Source: Opitutus sp. GAS368
GTDB lineage: Bacteria > Verrucomicrobiota > Verrucomicrobiia > Opitutales > Opitutaceae
Length of the DNA: 47,426 bases
Direction of reading: 5' to 3'
Assembly: GCA_945903465.1 (NCBI GenBank)
Contig: CAMDOF010000043.1
Coordinates: 1 to 47,426, forward strand
Positions 1-8,761 of the stretch are shown here, one piece after another (within the stretch, counting starts at the first letter, position 1; each line of letters opens with the position of its first letter). Position numbers and translations under genes: made by a program. The notes below the pieces were generated by a model. That model did no database searches, was not told the origin of the DNA, and saw only the letters and a list, made by a program, of their open reading frames with translations.

Positions 1-2
1 CG

Positions 3-272
3 CAAAATGCGAAGGCCCTCCTCGACGAGCGCCCGGGCCAAGGCTTGGAAAACCGCCTCGTGCTGCTCGACAACTGGAACGAATTCGGGGAGGGCCACTA
101 CATTTTTCCGACGCGGGAAACCGGCTTTGGCTACCTCGATGCGATCCGCACGGTTTTCGCGCCCGATGCGCCAGCCCACCGCGACGTGCTGCCCGCCGAC
201 ATCGGCTCGGGCCCCTACGATTCAGCCTATCGCGCCTGGTTGCGTGAAAATCCTCCTCGGTCCAGGGACTAG
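3..272 (+). CDS. C-terminus of GH99/WbsX-like glycan protein (partial, cut by window start)
   Basis: The reading frame is open from the first bases of the window and stops at TAG 270-272, so only about 89 C-terminal residues are visible. The stretch LLDNWNEFGEGHYIFPT followed by GFGYLDAIR is typical of the C-terminal part of glycoside hydrolase family 99-like proteins of the WbsX type, where the NEFGEG segment sits near the active site. These proteins act on mannose-type glycans or occur in polysaccharide clusters. The catalytic core is outside the window, so the exact activity cannot be judged. Sulfatase remnants lie directly downstream, which fits a former glycan-degradation locus. Confidence 0.6.
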   Translation, partial: QNAKALLDERPGQGLENRLVLLDNWNEFGEGHYIFPTRETGFGYLDAIRTVFAPDAPAHRDVLPADIGSGPYDSAYRAWLRENPPRSRD

Positions 273-467
273 GCAATATCCGCATGGGATCCGTTCCTAA
301 ATGAGGCCTCTCAGTTCTCCCCGCCAACGGGAGTCGCTGCGCAGTTTGAAAGCGATCGACGCCGAGGCGCTCGCGGGTTTTCAACGCTCGCTGTCATCAG
401 CGACGCAGCACGTCCACACCGAATCACGGTCGAAATCACGTCCTGCAGCGAAAGGCCATAGGGCCAC

Positions 468-797
468 TCACTCGTCCTTCCCGACTTTCGTCTGCACCGT
501 CATCGCCTTCACCTGAGCGAGAAACGCCGTGAGCGTTTGATCCAGTTCCTTGGTCTTCTCCGGCATTTTCGCGGAGAGGTCGTTCGCTTCGCTGAGATCT
601 TTCGAGAGATCAAACAACTCAAGTTTCCCCGTCTTCCAGGTCTTCACCAACTTGAGATCACCCCAGCGCAGCGCCGACTGCGCGTTGCGGTCATACGCTT
701 GGTGAAAGATCAAATAGGGGCGCTGGCGTTTCACCTCGCCTACGCCCCCGTTGCGCAGCACCGCGGTGATGCTGCCGCCGTCGATTGTCGCGGCGAG
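468..797 (-). pseudogene. sulfatase C-terminal fragment A
   Basis: The minus-strand frame reads TIDGGSITAVLRNGGVGEVK, then PYLIFHQAYDRNAQSALRWG and KLELFDLSKDLSEANDLS. This is the normal C-terminal third of a formylglycine-dependent arylsulfatase, where the LFDLSKDLSE segment marks the C-terminal subdomain. The N-terminal alkaline-phosphatase-like core with the C/S-x-P-S-R modification motif and the metal ligands is absent. Recognisable sulfatase sequence ends near 797, a few bases from the start of fragment B on the other strand. No plausible start codon with a leader is present, so I treat it as a remnant without activity. Confidence 0.65.
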
Positions 798-805
798 CGC
801 GCGCC

Positions 806-1288
806 ATGCAAGGCCGCAGTTTCAAAACCATCTGCGAGACGGGCCGCGAACCGGCCGATTGGAAAAAGGCCGCCTATTACCGCTACTGGATGCACCTGGC
901 CCATCACGACAACCCCGGTCATCTCGGGCTCCGCACCAAGGACTACAAACTCATCTTTTACTATGGCCTCGGCCGCGATGACAAAACGCCCCGCACCCCG
1001 CCCGGCTGGGAGCTCTACGATTTAAAGAAAGACCCGCAGGAGTTGGTGAACGTCTATGACGCCCCGACCTACGCGAGCGTTGTCACGGATTTGAAAAAGC
1101 AACTCACCGCACGCCGCCACGCCATCGGCGACGACGGCAGCGACTATCCTGAGATCGAAGCCGTGGTGCAGGAGTTCTGGAACTACGACGCCGCCGCCCG
1201 CGCTAAAGCCGAACAAATCTCCCACGACTTCCGCGCCACGATGGAGGCGCCGGCTGCCGCCGCACCCAAAGCGAAGAAACCAAACTGA
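806..1288 (+). pseudogene. sulfatase C-terminal fragment B
   Basis: Recognisable sequence begins at MQGRSFKTICETG and continues with WKKAAYYRYWMHLAHHDNP, LRTKDYKLIFYYG and WELYDLKKDPQELVNVYD. This is the C-terminal half of an arylsulfatase of the sulfatase-plus-DUF4976 layout. It ends in an Ala/Lys-rich tail at TGA 1286-1288. The catalytic N-terminal domain is missing. An in-frame alternative start exists at 785, but residues before MQGRSF do not look like sulfatase. The fragment differs in sequence from fragment A, so these are two paralogues rather than one inverted gene. A heptamer repeat starts 33 bases downstream. Confidence 0.7.
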
Positions 1289-1320
1289 TGAAATGCCTAT
1301 ATCCTGCGTTACTGCTGGCG

Positions 1321-1357
1321 CCACTGACCACTGACCACTGACCGCGCGACCGCGCGA
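1321..1357. repeat. short tandem repeat, 3 x 7 bp followed by 2 x 8 bp
   Basis: CCACTGA occurs three times in a row (1321-1341), followed by CCGCGCGA twice (1342-1357). Read on the other strand the units are GGTCGCGC and GGTCAGT. The period and the GGT start resemble the array at 42095-42136. The copies are perfect, which suggests recent slippage or active spread. Confidence 0.9.
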
Positions 1358-1473
1358 CCCCTGTTCTGGCAGCCTTTCGGACTTGGAAAATGAAGGCCAA
1401 CGGACATCGATTACTCCCCCAAAAAAAATTCCCGGGAGGTCAACTATTCATCGATCAACGCCTTCATGCGTCG

Positions 1474-1490
1474 AAGTCCGACCGGCTGCT
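1474..1490. repeat. 17-bp intergenic repeat, copy 1
   Basis: The sequence AAGTCCGACCGGCTGCT is identical to bases 12231-12247. Both copies lie in intergenic DNA, and the first ten bases recur inverted at 12133-12142. An exact 17-mer twice in 47 kb of non-coding DNA is unlikely by chance, so this is probably part of a dispersed repeat family. Confidence 0.7.
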
Positions 1491-1653
1491 AGAGAAAAAG
1501 CCTTCGGCCTCGGACAAGCGCCAGCCCTGCTAATTGGCGCCGACGGTTCCCTCGTAAATGTGGGCTGGACCGAATCGATTCGGCAAAGGGCGGCGCGGGC
1601 CGGCTCGCCTGCCTGGCTCGAAAATTCAGCTCGGAGGCCCGCGCGGACAGACC

Positions 1654-1989
1654 TCAGCAGCGAATCAATCGAAGCGGCGGCCCAGCTGCGACAACGTGAT
1701 CGAATTCGGTGTCGCGGGTGGCCAGGGGCTCGTCGAACGCGAGGGCGAAGGCGGCGATCCACGTATCGTTTTCGCCGTTGGGCGTTCTGCTCGCCCAGAC
1801 GGCGCGTTGCACGCGTGATGCGCGCGATGCGATTTTTTCGGTCAACCGCTCCACGGTGTAGGCGACTTCGACGTTCGCGCGGGGTTCGATGAGAGAATCG
1901 TAACCGGCGGCGAGTTGGTTAAAGACGATTACCGGCGCGGCAGGCAGGCTGGTCCAGATAGTGAGCGAGGACGGTTTGGGCGGCGGCAC
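1654..1989 (-). pseudogene. PIN-domain (VapC-like) toxin remnant
   Basis: The C-terminal half reads TPNGENDTWIAAFALAFDEP followed by LATRDTEFDHV, which matches the second half of VapC-type PIN-domain ribonucleases. The N-D-x-W-I-A-A segment supplies acidic active-site residues, and L-A-T-R-D precedes the last conserved strand. The N-terminal strand with the first catalytic aspartate (LLDTNV-like) is not seen. Upstream of residue 60 the sequence no longer resembles the family, and the frame closes at 2031. No antitoxin gene is recognisable nearby. A divergent intact PIN protein is possible but less likely, so I call it a truncated remnant. Confidence 0.4.
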
Positions 1990-2215
1990 GAGTGCACCGG
2001 TCGCTCGCCTCCACCGTGCCGCCTCGAGTCAACCTGCCTTCTGAAATCTGCGTGCCTTGCGCCGGTCGCTTACTTCGATCGCATTTTCAATTTGAAGACA
2101 AAGCTGGACCGATGCCGCCCTATGCAGCTGCGGGCGTTTCGCTATTGTGTCGGCTCATTCCCGCTTTAGTTTAATGCCCGGTCCAGCGCTCCAACGTTAT
2201 TTCCCCCGTAGTCCC

Positions 2216-3052
2216 ATGGCTAAATGCATTGTTATCTCGCTCCTAAATATGAAGGGCGGCGTCGGTAAAACGACTGTCGCCGTCAATCTCGCCGCATATC
2301 TTGCTCGAGAGCACGGTAAACGCGTTCTGCTCGTCGATCTCGATCCGCAGACGAATGCGTCGCTTTCACTCATGTCTGAAAAAAGCTGGAGTGCTTGGGC
2401 CAGCGAGCACGGCACGATGGCCGATGTCTTTGACTTGGGTGAAGATCACAAACGGAAGAAAAATGGCGAAGGTCATAACTTAAAAGACTGTATTATCCAC
2501 GATGTGGTCCCCGAAATTCCTGGGCTCGACCTCATTCCCAGTCACCTGCAGTTGACCTTTCTCGATCTCGATATGGCGGCGCGTCCCGGTCGCGAGCGGA
2601 TCCTTGAGCGCAAGCTGGGAAAAGTGAGCGATAACTACGATATCATCCTGTGCGATTGCCCGCCGAATTTGCAGACCGCGACGCAAAATGCGCTTTATGC
2701 GAGCGACTTCTTTATCGTGCCGATGCAGCCGGACTACCTTTCTTCGATTGGGCTGGGCCTGCTCCTTGACCGTCTGGATTATTTAAAATCGGAATTAGAG
2801 TTCAAAATAAAATGTCTCGGCGTTGTTTTCACGCGAGTGCGGCGGCATGTGAATTTTCACCAAGAGACGATGGCCCGGCTCCCTGGTGAAAAACTGTTCA
2901 AAAAATTGCACTTCTTCTCCACGGTAATCCCAGAAAATATCGCCATCAGTGAGGCCCCGATGGCGGCCCAGCCGATCGCGCTCTATGATCACGCTTCTAC
3001 CGGCGCGGAGGCGTTTCAGCAGTTGGCGAAAGAAGTGGTGGCTCGCTTGTGA
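2216..3052 (+). CDS. orphan ParA/Soj-type ATPase
   Basis: The product is 278 residues and has all hallmarks of the ParA/MinD superfamily: a deviant Walker A NMKGGVGKTTVAVNLAAYLA near residue 12, the A' strand VLLVDLDPQTNASLSL, and Walker B DIILCDCPPNLQTAT. ParA proteins use ATP-dependent dimerisation and nonspecific DNA binding to position chromosomes, plasmids or protein complexes. I chose ATG 2216 because the deviant Walker A normally lies 10-15 residues from the start; the longer frame from 2147 adds a poorly conserved leader. No ParB, centromere-binding or MinE-like partner is adjacent. The 5' neighbour is decayed DNA and the 3' neighbour is a hairpin-rich region. It may be an orphan positioning factor or a remnant of an integrated replicon. 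Confidence 0.85.
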   Translation: MAKCIVISLLNMKGGVGKTTVAVNLAAYLAREHGKRVLLVDLDPQTNASLSLMSEKSWSAWASEHGTMADVFDLGEDHKRKKNGEGHNLKDCIIHDVVPEIPGLDLIPSHLQLTFLDLDMAARPGRERILERKLGKVSDNYDIILCDCPPNLQTATQNALYASDFFIVPMQPDYLSSIGLGLLLDRLDYLKSELEFKIKCLGVVFTRVRRHVNFHQETMARLPGEKLFKKLHFFSTVIPENIAISEAPMAAQPIALYDHASTGAEAFQQLAKEVVARL

Positions 3053-3175
3053 TCGAGCTAGAATTGGCGTCGATTCCACCGATAAATTCTCATTCAAATC
3101 TGCGTTTTGGTGACGATTGTGACAGACCCGTGAAATGAGGGTTGAACGCTTCGAATCGAATTGAGCTCAGTGGTT

Positions 3176-3310
3176 AGGGCCGTGTTTCTAAAAACGGTTG
3201 TTCGTGTGTTAGGTTAGTTAGTGAAGGGCTGTTTGAAGGGGTTCTGGCAGTCCTTCTTAGGGTTAGTCAGGGGAAGGCCGCTCAAAGGGGTTTGGGCGGC
3301 CTTCTTTTTT
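3176..3310 (+). ncRNA. candidate structured RNA: three consecutive hairpins
   Basis: Three stem-loops follow one another in the gap between parA and the TPR gene. The first pairs CCGT near 3180 with ACGG near 3197. The second pairs GAAGGGCTG (3223-3231) with CAGTCCTTC (3251-3259). The third, 3273-3304, is a terminator. Stems two and three and their loops resemble each other (GAAGGGGTT versus AAAGGGGTT), so they look like a degenerate tandem duplication. The region could be a small RNA, or merely a terminator that was duplicated behind parA. No known RNA family was recognised. Confidence 0.3.
3273..3310 (+). terminator. Rho-independent terminator downstream of parA
   Basis: GAAGGCCGC (3273-3281) pairs perfectly with GCGGCCTTC (3296-3304) around a 14-base loop, followed by six T residues at 3305-3310. 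It lies 220 bases after the parA stop, so it ends a long 3' untranslated region or a separate small transcript. Confidence 0.85.
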
Positions 3311-3533
3311 CCCAATTGTGACGTGGGCCGGTTGCGAACCGCCACGAGCGGTGGCGTGATCGGGGACCTTTGAAAAAAGAATTTAAAACTACGGGTCACA
3401 GCGCGCGGGCCGGCGAGGCTTCGCCAGCTAAGGAAACGTATCATGACGGCCGCACTGGTCCGGACTTAACGAGTGACGGCGGCGGATTTTCCAGTGGCGG
3501 TCAGAATTTATGGGTGGCGATAGCTCTTCTGCC

Positions 3534-4412
3534 ATGACGGAACGTTTTCGGCGTCGTTGGCTGCTGCTGGTTTTTAGCACCGTGGCCGTGGGTTCAAGTG
3601 CGCGGGCATCGGCCGAACTGGTGCGGGCCCTGGATTGTTACCATGCGCGCCGCTATTCCGAGGCGCGGTCGTTGTTTCATCAAATTTCGCTAGAAAAGGG
3701 GCCCGATGCGGAAATCGAATTTTATCTTGGCCGGCTGGCGTTATGGTTTGACGAGGGGCCAAAGGCCTTGGGCCATCTTGAGCGTGCGGTGGCGATCGCG
3801 CCGGACGATGCGCGCATTCAAAACGCGTTGGGTGATGCTTATGGCTTGGCGGCGCAGCAGGCGAATCTCGTGATGAAATTGAGCTGGGCGCGCAAATGTC
3901 GCGCCGCTTATCAGCGGGCGGTCGTCCACCAACCTCGCAACGTCGCCTACCGCTGGAGCTTGTTTGGGTTTTATTATTTGGCGCCGCGTCTTGCGGGCGG
4001 CGGTTTGGAAAAAGCCCGCGCTCAAGCCGATGAGATTGCTCGGCTCGATGACATGAGCGGGCGCATCGCGCGGGCGACTTTAGATCTCGGCGAAGAGAAG
4101 TTCGATCAGGCATTTTCAGAATTTGAAATTATTCTGAAAGATAACCCGAAGGATTTTATGGCGCTCTATCAAATCGGTCGCTGCTCCGCTTTGAGTGGTC
4201 GGCAGATCGAGCGCGGCCTGCGCGCACTCCAGCGGTGTTTAGAACTAGCACCGCCCGAGGGCGAGAACGCGCCCACGTTGGCCTGCGTGCAGCATCGCTT
4301 GGGGAACCTGCTCGAAAAAAAGGGCGATCAAATCGGGGCCGCGCAAGCTTACGCGGCAGCCCTCCGGCTCCATCCGGATTTCCGTGCGACTAAGTTGGCG
4401 CTTACTCAGTAG
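3534..4412 (+). CDS. exported tetratricopeptide repeat (TPR) protein
   Basis: The product is about 292 residues. It begins with a basic n-region (MTERFRRR) and a hydrophobic stretch ending near ARASA, consistent with a Sec signal peptide and a periplasmic location. The rest is helical with TPR-like units, for example AEIEFYLGRLALWFDEGPKA, FDQAFSEFEIILKDNPKDF and GAAQAYAAALRLHPDFRATK. TPRs are scaffolds for protein binding, and nothing here indicates an enzyme. ATG 3534 puts the signal peptide at the very N-terminus; ATG 3510 in the same frame is the alternative, and neither has a clear ribosome-binding site. The partner is unknown. Confidence 0.75.
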   Translation: MTERFRRRWLLLVFSTVAVGSSARASAELVRALDCYHARRYSEARSLFHQISLEKGPDAEIEFYLGRLALWFDEGPKALGHLERAVAIAPDDARIQNALGDAYGLAAQQANLVMKLSWARKCRAAYQRAVVHQPRNVAYRWSLFGFYYLAPRLAGGGLEKARAQADEIARLDDMSGRIARATLDLGEEKFDQAFSEFEIILKDNPKDFMALYQIGRCSALSGRQIERGLRALQRCLELAPPEGENAPTLACVQHRLGNLLEKKGDQIGAAQAYAAALRLHPDFRATKLALTQ

Positions 4413-4542
4413 CCCGTTGGTTCCGGTAACTTGGCTGCGGTAACTGGGTTGCCGGGTTGAACCAGCGAGTGGTCTGCTTCATGCCGGTGGGCGGTGGCGC
4501 CGAGGGGCGAGCCACCTGAAAATCGCCCGCGCGCGGTGCGGG

Positions 4543-7500
4543 CTACTCGCGTTTTTTCCAGCGCCGATCGTCTTTTAACTCGAGTCGCTTGGTCTCAATA
4601 AGCACGCCGGCGACAGCGGAGTGCTGGCGCAGAGCTTGGAAACTGGCGGCGTTCAGCTTCCACGAAAGCGCGTTGCTCGCTTCGGCAATCGGGGCGACGC
4701 GGCCTTCAAAAATGAATGCAAATTCTATCCGGGTGTCACCGACTTGCCGGTTGAGGGTGGCGCGGAGCTCTTCGAGAAAAAGGGGGACCTCACGATGGTT
4801 GGGGTGCAGGAGCCACGTCACTTTCTTGATGAGGCCGGCCACTTGCGTATCGAGCGGGTAGGTCTCCTTGATATTAATCCGGGGACCCTCCGTGCCGACG
4901 AGAATATTACCTTGAACCAGAACCACCGCGTTCTCGGCGAGATTTTGCCCGTAGTTAGCGTAGGCGTCCGCGAACATATTCAACGCGATGGCGGCATCTT
5001 TGGTGGCGAGCGTGAAAGAGGCCCACGGCCGGTTATCTTTTTTGGAGAGTCGTTTCGCGATGTTGCTAATGATACCGCCGAGGCGGAACTCGGCGCGATC
5101 GGGTTGCTGGAGCAGGGTTTCGACGGGGAAGGAATCGATCGCCTCGGTGAGGCCACCATACGCGTTCATCGGGTGGCCGGAAACGTAGAAACCGAGGAGC
5201 TCTTTTTCGAAAGCGAGTCTCTCGTGCGAGGGGAAGTCCGCGGTGGCGCCCGGGGCTTTGAGGTCGGCCGCAGGGGCGACCACCGGGAGGGCGGCGGACG
5301 CGGGTTCGGCGAGCATGTCGAGAAAGCTGTGCTGGCCGGCGGCTTTGTCGCGGGCGGCGGAGACCGCGCCGGCGAGGGCGGTATCAATCCCATCGAAAAG
5401 CGGTTTGCGGGCGGCGCCGCTGAAGTCGAAGGCGCCTGTTTTCACGAGATGCTCGAGGACGCGTTTATTAATGGCGCGGCCGTCGATGCGTTTCGCAAAA
5501 TCTGCGAAGTCGAGGTAGGGCCCAGCCTTCTCCCGTTCTGCGATGATCTGCTGGGCGGCGAGTTCTCCGACCCCCTTGACGCCGGCGAGTCCAAAGCGAA
5601 TGGCGGCGTCGCCGACGGCAGAATCGGCGAACGCGGGGGGCGGCGCCGTCGCCCCGGTCTGGGCCGCGCCGGCGCTTCCCGAGCTTTTCTGTTCCGGAAG
5701 CCGGGGGGCGGCCCGGCGGAAAACCGGGGTGAACATCTCGCGGCTCTCATTGACGTCGGGCCCGAGAACTTTCAGTCCCATCGCCTCGCACTCGGCCACG
5801 AAGTGGGAGACTTTTTCAGCGTTGCCGAGCTCGGCGCTGAGCATGGCGGCCATGAATTGAACCGGGTAGTTGGCTTTTAGAAATCCGGTTTGATAGCTGA
5901 GAATCGCATAGGCGGCCGAGTGTGATTTATTAAATCCGTAGCCCGCGAATTTATTGAGAATGTCAAAGATTGAGTCGGCGATTTTAGGCTCGATGTGATT
6001 GACGGTCTTCGCGCCCTCGACGAATTTAACCCGTTCGGCCGCCATCGCTTTTTCGTCTTTTTTACCCATGGCGCGGCGGAGCATATCCGCTCCGCCCAGC
6101 GTGTAGCCGGCGATGATTTTAGCGGCCTCCATCACCTGCTCTTGATAAACCATGATGCCGTAGGTTTCGCGGCAGACCTCCTCAAGCAGCTTGTGGGGAA
6201 ACTTCACCGTGCTCGGATCTTTTTTCCCGCGCACGTAATCTGGAATCCACTCCATCGGGCCTGGCCGATAGAGGGCGATCAGGGCGACAATCTCGTCGAT
6301 GGAGGATAGTCCGATTTGTCGGCAGAGGTTTTGCATGCCGCCGGACTCCAATTGAAAGACGCCGGTGGTCCGGCCGGAATTGAGCAAGGCAAACGTTTTG
6401 GCGTCGGTGAGGGAAATCGTCTCGATATCGAAATGAGGATCGGAGGTGCGGCGGACATGGTCGACGGCATCGGCGATGACCGTGAGGGTTTTTAGCCCGA
6501 GAAAATCCATCTTGAGCAGGCCGAGTTTGCCGACGGCATTCATATCGAACTGCACGGTGACGTCGCCCTCCTGGGACGTGAGGGGGACAAATTCTTCGAG
6601 GGGGCGATCGGTGATGATGATGCCGGCGGCGTGCTTGCCGGTGTTGCGCACCATACCCTCGAGGACGAGGGCTTGGTCAAAGATTCGTTTGGCGATCGGA
6701 TTGCGCGAAACCTCGTCGCGGAGCTCGGCGGACTTCTCGCGAGCGGATTCGAGGGTCATGTTAAGCTCGTCGGGAATCATCTTTGCGAGACGGTCGGCGT
6801 CGGCGAAGGGAAGATTATGGACGCGGGAAACATCGCGGATAACCATTTTGGCTCCGAGGGTGCCGTAGGTGATAATATTGGCGACGCAGTCATTCCCGTA
6901 TTTCTTGCGGACGTAATCGATGACCTCTCCACGGCGGCGCATGCAGAAATCGATATCGAAGTCGGGAGGCGAGACGCGCTCTGGATTGAGGAAACGTTCA
7001 AAGAGCAGCTTGAAGCGGAGCGGGTCGAGGTTGGTGATGCCGAGCAGGTAGGCGACGATGCAGCCAGCGCCCGAGCCGCGGCCGGGCCCGACGGGGACGC
7101 CGTGTTGGCGCGCCCAATCGATGAAATCCCAGACGACGAGGAAGTAGTCGATGAAGCCGGTCTTGCCGATGATGCTGAGCTCGTAATCAACGCGGTCGGT
7201 GAGCACTTTGGCCTGAATGGGGTCGGAAAAGTTGGCCGGTGCCGAGTAATCGAGCCCGTAGCGTTTTTTGAGACCTGCGATGCAGAGGTCCTTGAGGTAG
7301 CCAGCGCGGTCGCTGGTGACTTCGGGCGGCAAGGGGTATTTCGGGTAGCGCTCGCTGCCCTTAGGAAAAGGGATGGTGAGATCGCACATCTCCGCGACGA
7401 GCTGGGTATTGGTGACGGACTCGGGGACCTCGGCGAACAGTTTCTCCATTTGTTCACGCGACTTGAGGTAGAACTCTTGGCCGGAGAAACGCATGCGTTT

Positions 7501-8235
7501 CTCCTCTTCTATCTTGGCCCCGGTCTGAATGCACAGCATCGCGTCGTGGGGGCCGGCGTCGGCATGGCGGACGTAATGGACGTCGTTTGAGCAAATTACC
7601 TTAAGGTTAAATTCCTCGGCGAGTTTGAGGAGACCTGGGATGATTTTAATTTGCTCGGGGATGCCGTGATCTTGGATTTCGACGAAGTAATTTTCGCGGC
7701 CGAAGATTTCCACGAACCGGCCGCAGGCGAGGCGCGCTTGTTCGTAGCGATCGTGGAGCAGATGTTGGGGCACGAGGGAGGCGAGACAGCCGGAGAAGCC
7801 GATGAGGCCGTTGGCAAATTTCGCGAGGGTCTCGAGATCGGTCCGGGGTTTGTAGTAAAATCCCCGCAGGTGAGCGTCGGAAACAAGTTTGAGGAGATTC
7901 TGGTACCCGGTGAGGTTTTTTGCGAGTAACCCCAGGTGGAACATCGATTTCCCGTCCTCGTCCGAGCGACCGTGCTTTTCGAGCCGGGAGGTTTCGACGA
8001 GGTAAAGCTCGCACCCAATCAGCGGCTTAACACCCTTGGCTTTGGCTTGTTGGTAAAACTCAATCGCGCCATAAAGGTTTCCGTGGTCGGTCAAGGCCAT
8101 GGCGCTCATCCCGAGTTCGACGGCGCGGTCCATAAGCCGATCTATTCGGCAGCAACCATCGAGCAGGCTGTAGTCAGTATGAACGTGAAGATGGACGAAG
8201 TTTTTATCGAGGGCCGGCACGTGGGATTCAAACAA
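4543..8235 (-). CDS. dnaE: DNA polymerase III alpha subunit
   Basis: The 1230-residue product is full length for DnaE, the replicative polymerase. An N-terminal PHP domain begins with [15 protein letters not shown]. It keeps [23 protein letters not shown] and NDVHYV, so the metal ligands lost in the E. coli enzyme look present and PHP proofreading is plausible. The polymerase active site contains [18 protein letters not shown] and the aspartates of PPDFDIDF. Helix-hairpin-helix segments and an OB-fold ([18 protein letters not shown]) follow. A linker rich in Ala/Pro/Ser near residue 840 looks like a lineage-specific insertion. The start is TTG 8235; GTG 8220 in frame is an alternative, and no strong ribosome-binding site decides between them. 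The gene stands alone on the minus strand. Confidence 0.97.
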   Translation of the reverse strand: MFESHVPALDKNFVHLHVHTDYSLLDGCCRIDRLMDRAVELGMSAMALTDHGNLYGAIEFYQQAKAKGVKPLIGCELYLVETSRLEKHGRSDEDGKSMFHLGLLAKNLTGYQNLLKLVSDAHLRGFYYKPRTDLETLAKFANGLIGFSGCLASLVPQHLLHDRYEQARLACGRFVEIFGRENYFVEIQDHGIPEQIKIIPGLLKLAEEFNLKVICSNDVHYVRHADAGPHDAMLCIQTGAKIEEEKRMRFSGQEFYLKSREQMEKLFAEVPESVTNTQLVAEMCDLTIPFPKGSERYPKYPLPPEVTSDRAGYLKDLCIAGLKKRYGLDYSAPANFSDPIQAKVLTDRVDYELSIIGKTGFIDYFLVVWDFIDWARQHGVPVGPGRGSGAGCIVAYLLGITNLDPLRFKLLFERFLNPERVSPPDFDIDFCMRRRGEVIDYVRKKYGNDCVANIITYGTLGAKMVIRDVSRVHNLPFADADRLAKMIPDELNMTLESAREKSAELRDEVSRNPIAKRIFDQALVLEGMVRNTGKHAAGIIITDRPLEEFVPLTSQEGDVTVQFDMNAVGKLGLLKMDFLGLKTLTVIADAVDHVRRTSDPHFDIETISLTDAKTFALLNSGRTTGVFQLESGGMQNLCRQIGLSSIDEIVALIALYRPGPMEWIPDYVRGKKDPSTVKFPHKLLEEVCRETYGIMVYQEQVMEAAKIIAGYTLGGADMLRRAMGKKDEKAMAAERVKFVEGAKTVNHIEPKIADSIFDILNKFAGYGFNKSHSAAYAILSYQTGFLKANYPVQFMAAMLSAELGNAEKVSHFVAECEAMGLKVLGPDVNESREMFTPVFRRAAPRLPEQKSSGSAGAAQTGATAPPPAFADSAVGDAAIRFGLAGVKGVGELAAQQIIAEREKAGPYLDFADFAKRIDGRAINKRVLEHLVKTGAFDFSGAARKPLFDGIDTALAGAVSAARDKAAGQHSFLDMLAEPASAALPVVAPAADLKAPGATADFPSHERLAFEKELLGFYVSGHPMNAYGGLTEAIDSFPVETLLQQPDRAEFRLGGIISNIAKRLSKKDNRPWASFTLATKDAAIALNMFADAYANYGQNLAENAVVLVQGNILVGTEGPRINIKETYPLDTQVAGLIKKVTWLLHPNHREVPLFLEELRATLNRQVGDTRIEFAFIFEGRVAPIAEASNALSWKLNAASFQALRQHSAVAGVLIETKRLELKDDRRWKKRE

Positions 8236-8435
8236 GCCGCTCGGGTGGAGCGCGCAAGGCAGGAAACCGGTGGGGCGCGAAATTCGGTGGCGGCGGTACG
8301 TCCCTTAAGGTGGGGCGGGCGGCCCCGATTCGGAGGTTCGAATAATTCAGCAAAAATGCCGTTGACGGCGACGAGAGGGCTTGGCCTATTAGCGGGCTTT
8401 CACTTTCACCACTCGTCCGAATACGACCAGCCCAC

Positions 8436-8633
8436 ATGTCCATCGAAATCAAGATCCGCAAGAACGAGCCTATCGACCGTGCGCTGCGGCGCATGAAGAA
8501 GAAGCTCGACCGCGAGAACATCATCAAAGGCACCCGCGCCAAGCGTTATTACGAGAAGCCATGTGAGAAGCGCCGTCGTAAGAACAAGGTGCAGGCGTTC
8601 ACCCAGATGCTGCGCCGTCGCTACGCTGAGTAA
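8436..8633 (+). CDS. rpsU: 30S ribosomal protein bS21
   Basis: The 65-residue basic product contains IEIKIRKNEPIDRALRRMKK and a C-terminal KRRRKNKVQAFTQMLRRRYA, matching bS21, a small-subunit protein that helps mRNA binding at initiation. Length and composition are normal for the family. ATG 8436 is the natural start; the leader immediately upstream (CGACCAGCCCAC) has no Shine-Dalgarno core. It is divergent from dnaE with a 200-base spacer and is followed within 35 bases by a strong terminator, so it is probably monocistronic. Confidence 0.97.
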   Translation: MSIEIKIRKNEPIDRALRRMKKKLDRENIIKGTRAKRYYEKPCEKRRRKNKVQAFTQMLRRRYAE

Positions 8634-8663
8634 CTCGGCGTGGGAAAAGGAATTTTCTACTTA

Positions 8664-8696
8664 CCGCGCTGCCGCATCTGCGGGGCGCGGTTTTTT
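8664..8696 (+). terminator. Rho-independent terminator of rpsU
   Basis: CCGCGC and an inner CCGC pair with GCGG and GCGCGG around an ATCT loop. This gives about eleven base pairs with one bulge, followed by six T residues (8691-8696). It lies 31 bases after the rpsU stop. Confidence 0.85.
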
Positions 8697-8761
8697 GTTT
8701 ACCAAGGTTGTTTCATCGTCCAAGCGAGCGGGTGCTGGGGTTGTTAAACACTGTTCCACTT

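Larger units (their letters stand above)
1289..1653. other. intergenic stretch with tandem repeat and no convincing gene
   Basis: Apart from the heptamer array at 1321-1357 and the shared 17-mer at 1474-1490, I see no supported feature here. Open frames exist on both strands, but their products are Arg/Ala/Pro-rich without domain-like segments, as expected from high-GC noise. Confidence 0.5.

Noticed and set aside
1383..1892. Plus-strand open frame of 169 codons
   Set aside because: Arg/Ala/Pro-rich, antisense to the PIN remnant and without recognisable motifs.
3163..3215. tRNA-like box A (AGCTCAGTGGTTAG) with a TCT-like anticodon loop
   Set aside because: The five-base anticodon stem does not pair, no T-arm follows in place and no acceptor stem closes. 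I read it as coincidence or a very old remnant.
4621..7590. Long plus-strand open frames across dnaE
   Set aside because: They lie antisense to a complete dnaE with all motifs. Their products are Gly/Glu/Val-rich mirror strings typical of high-GC shadow frames.
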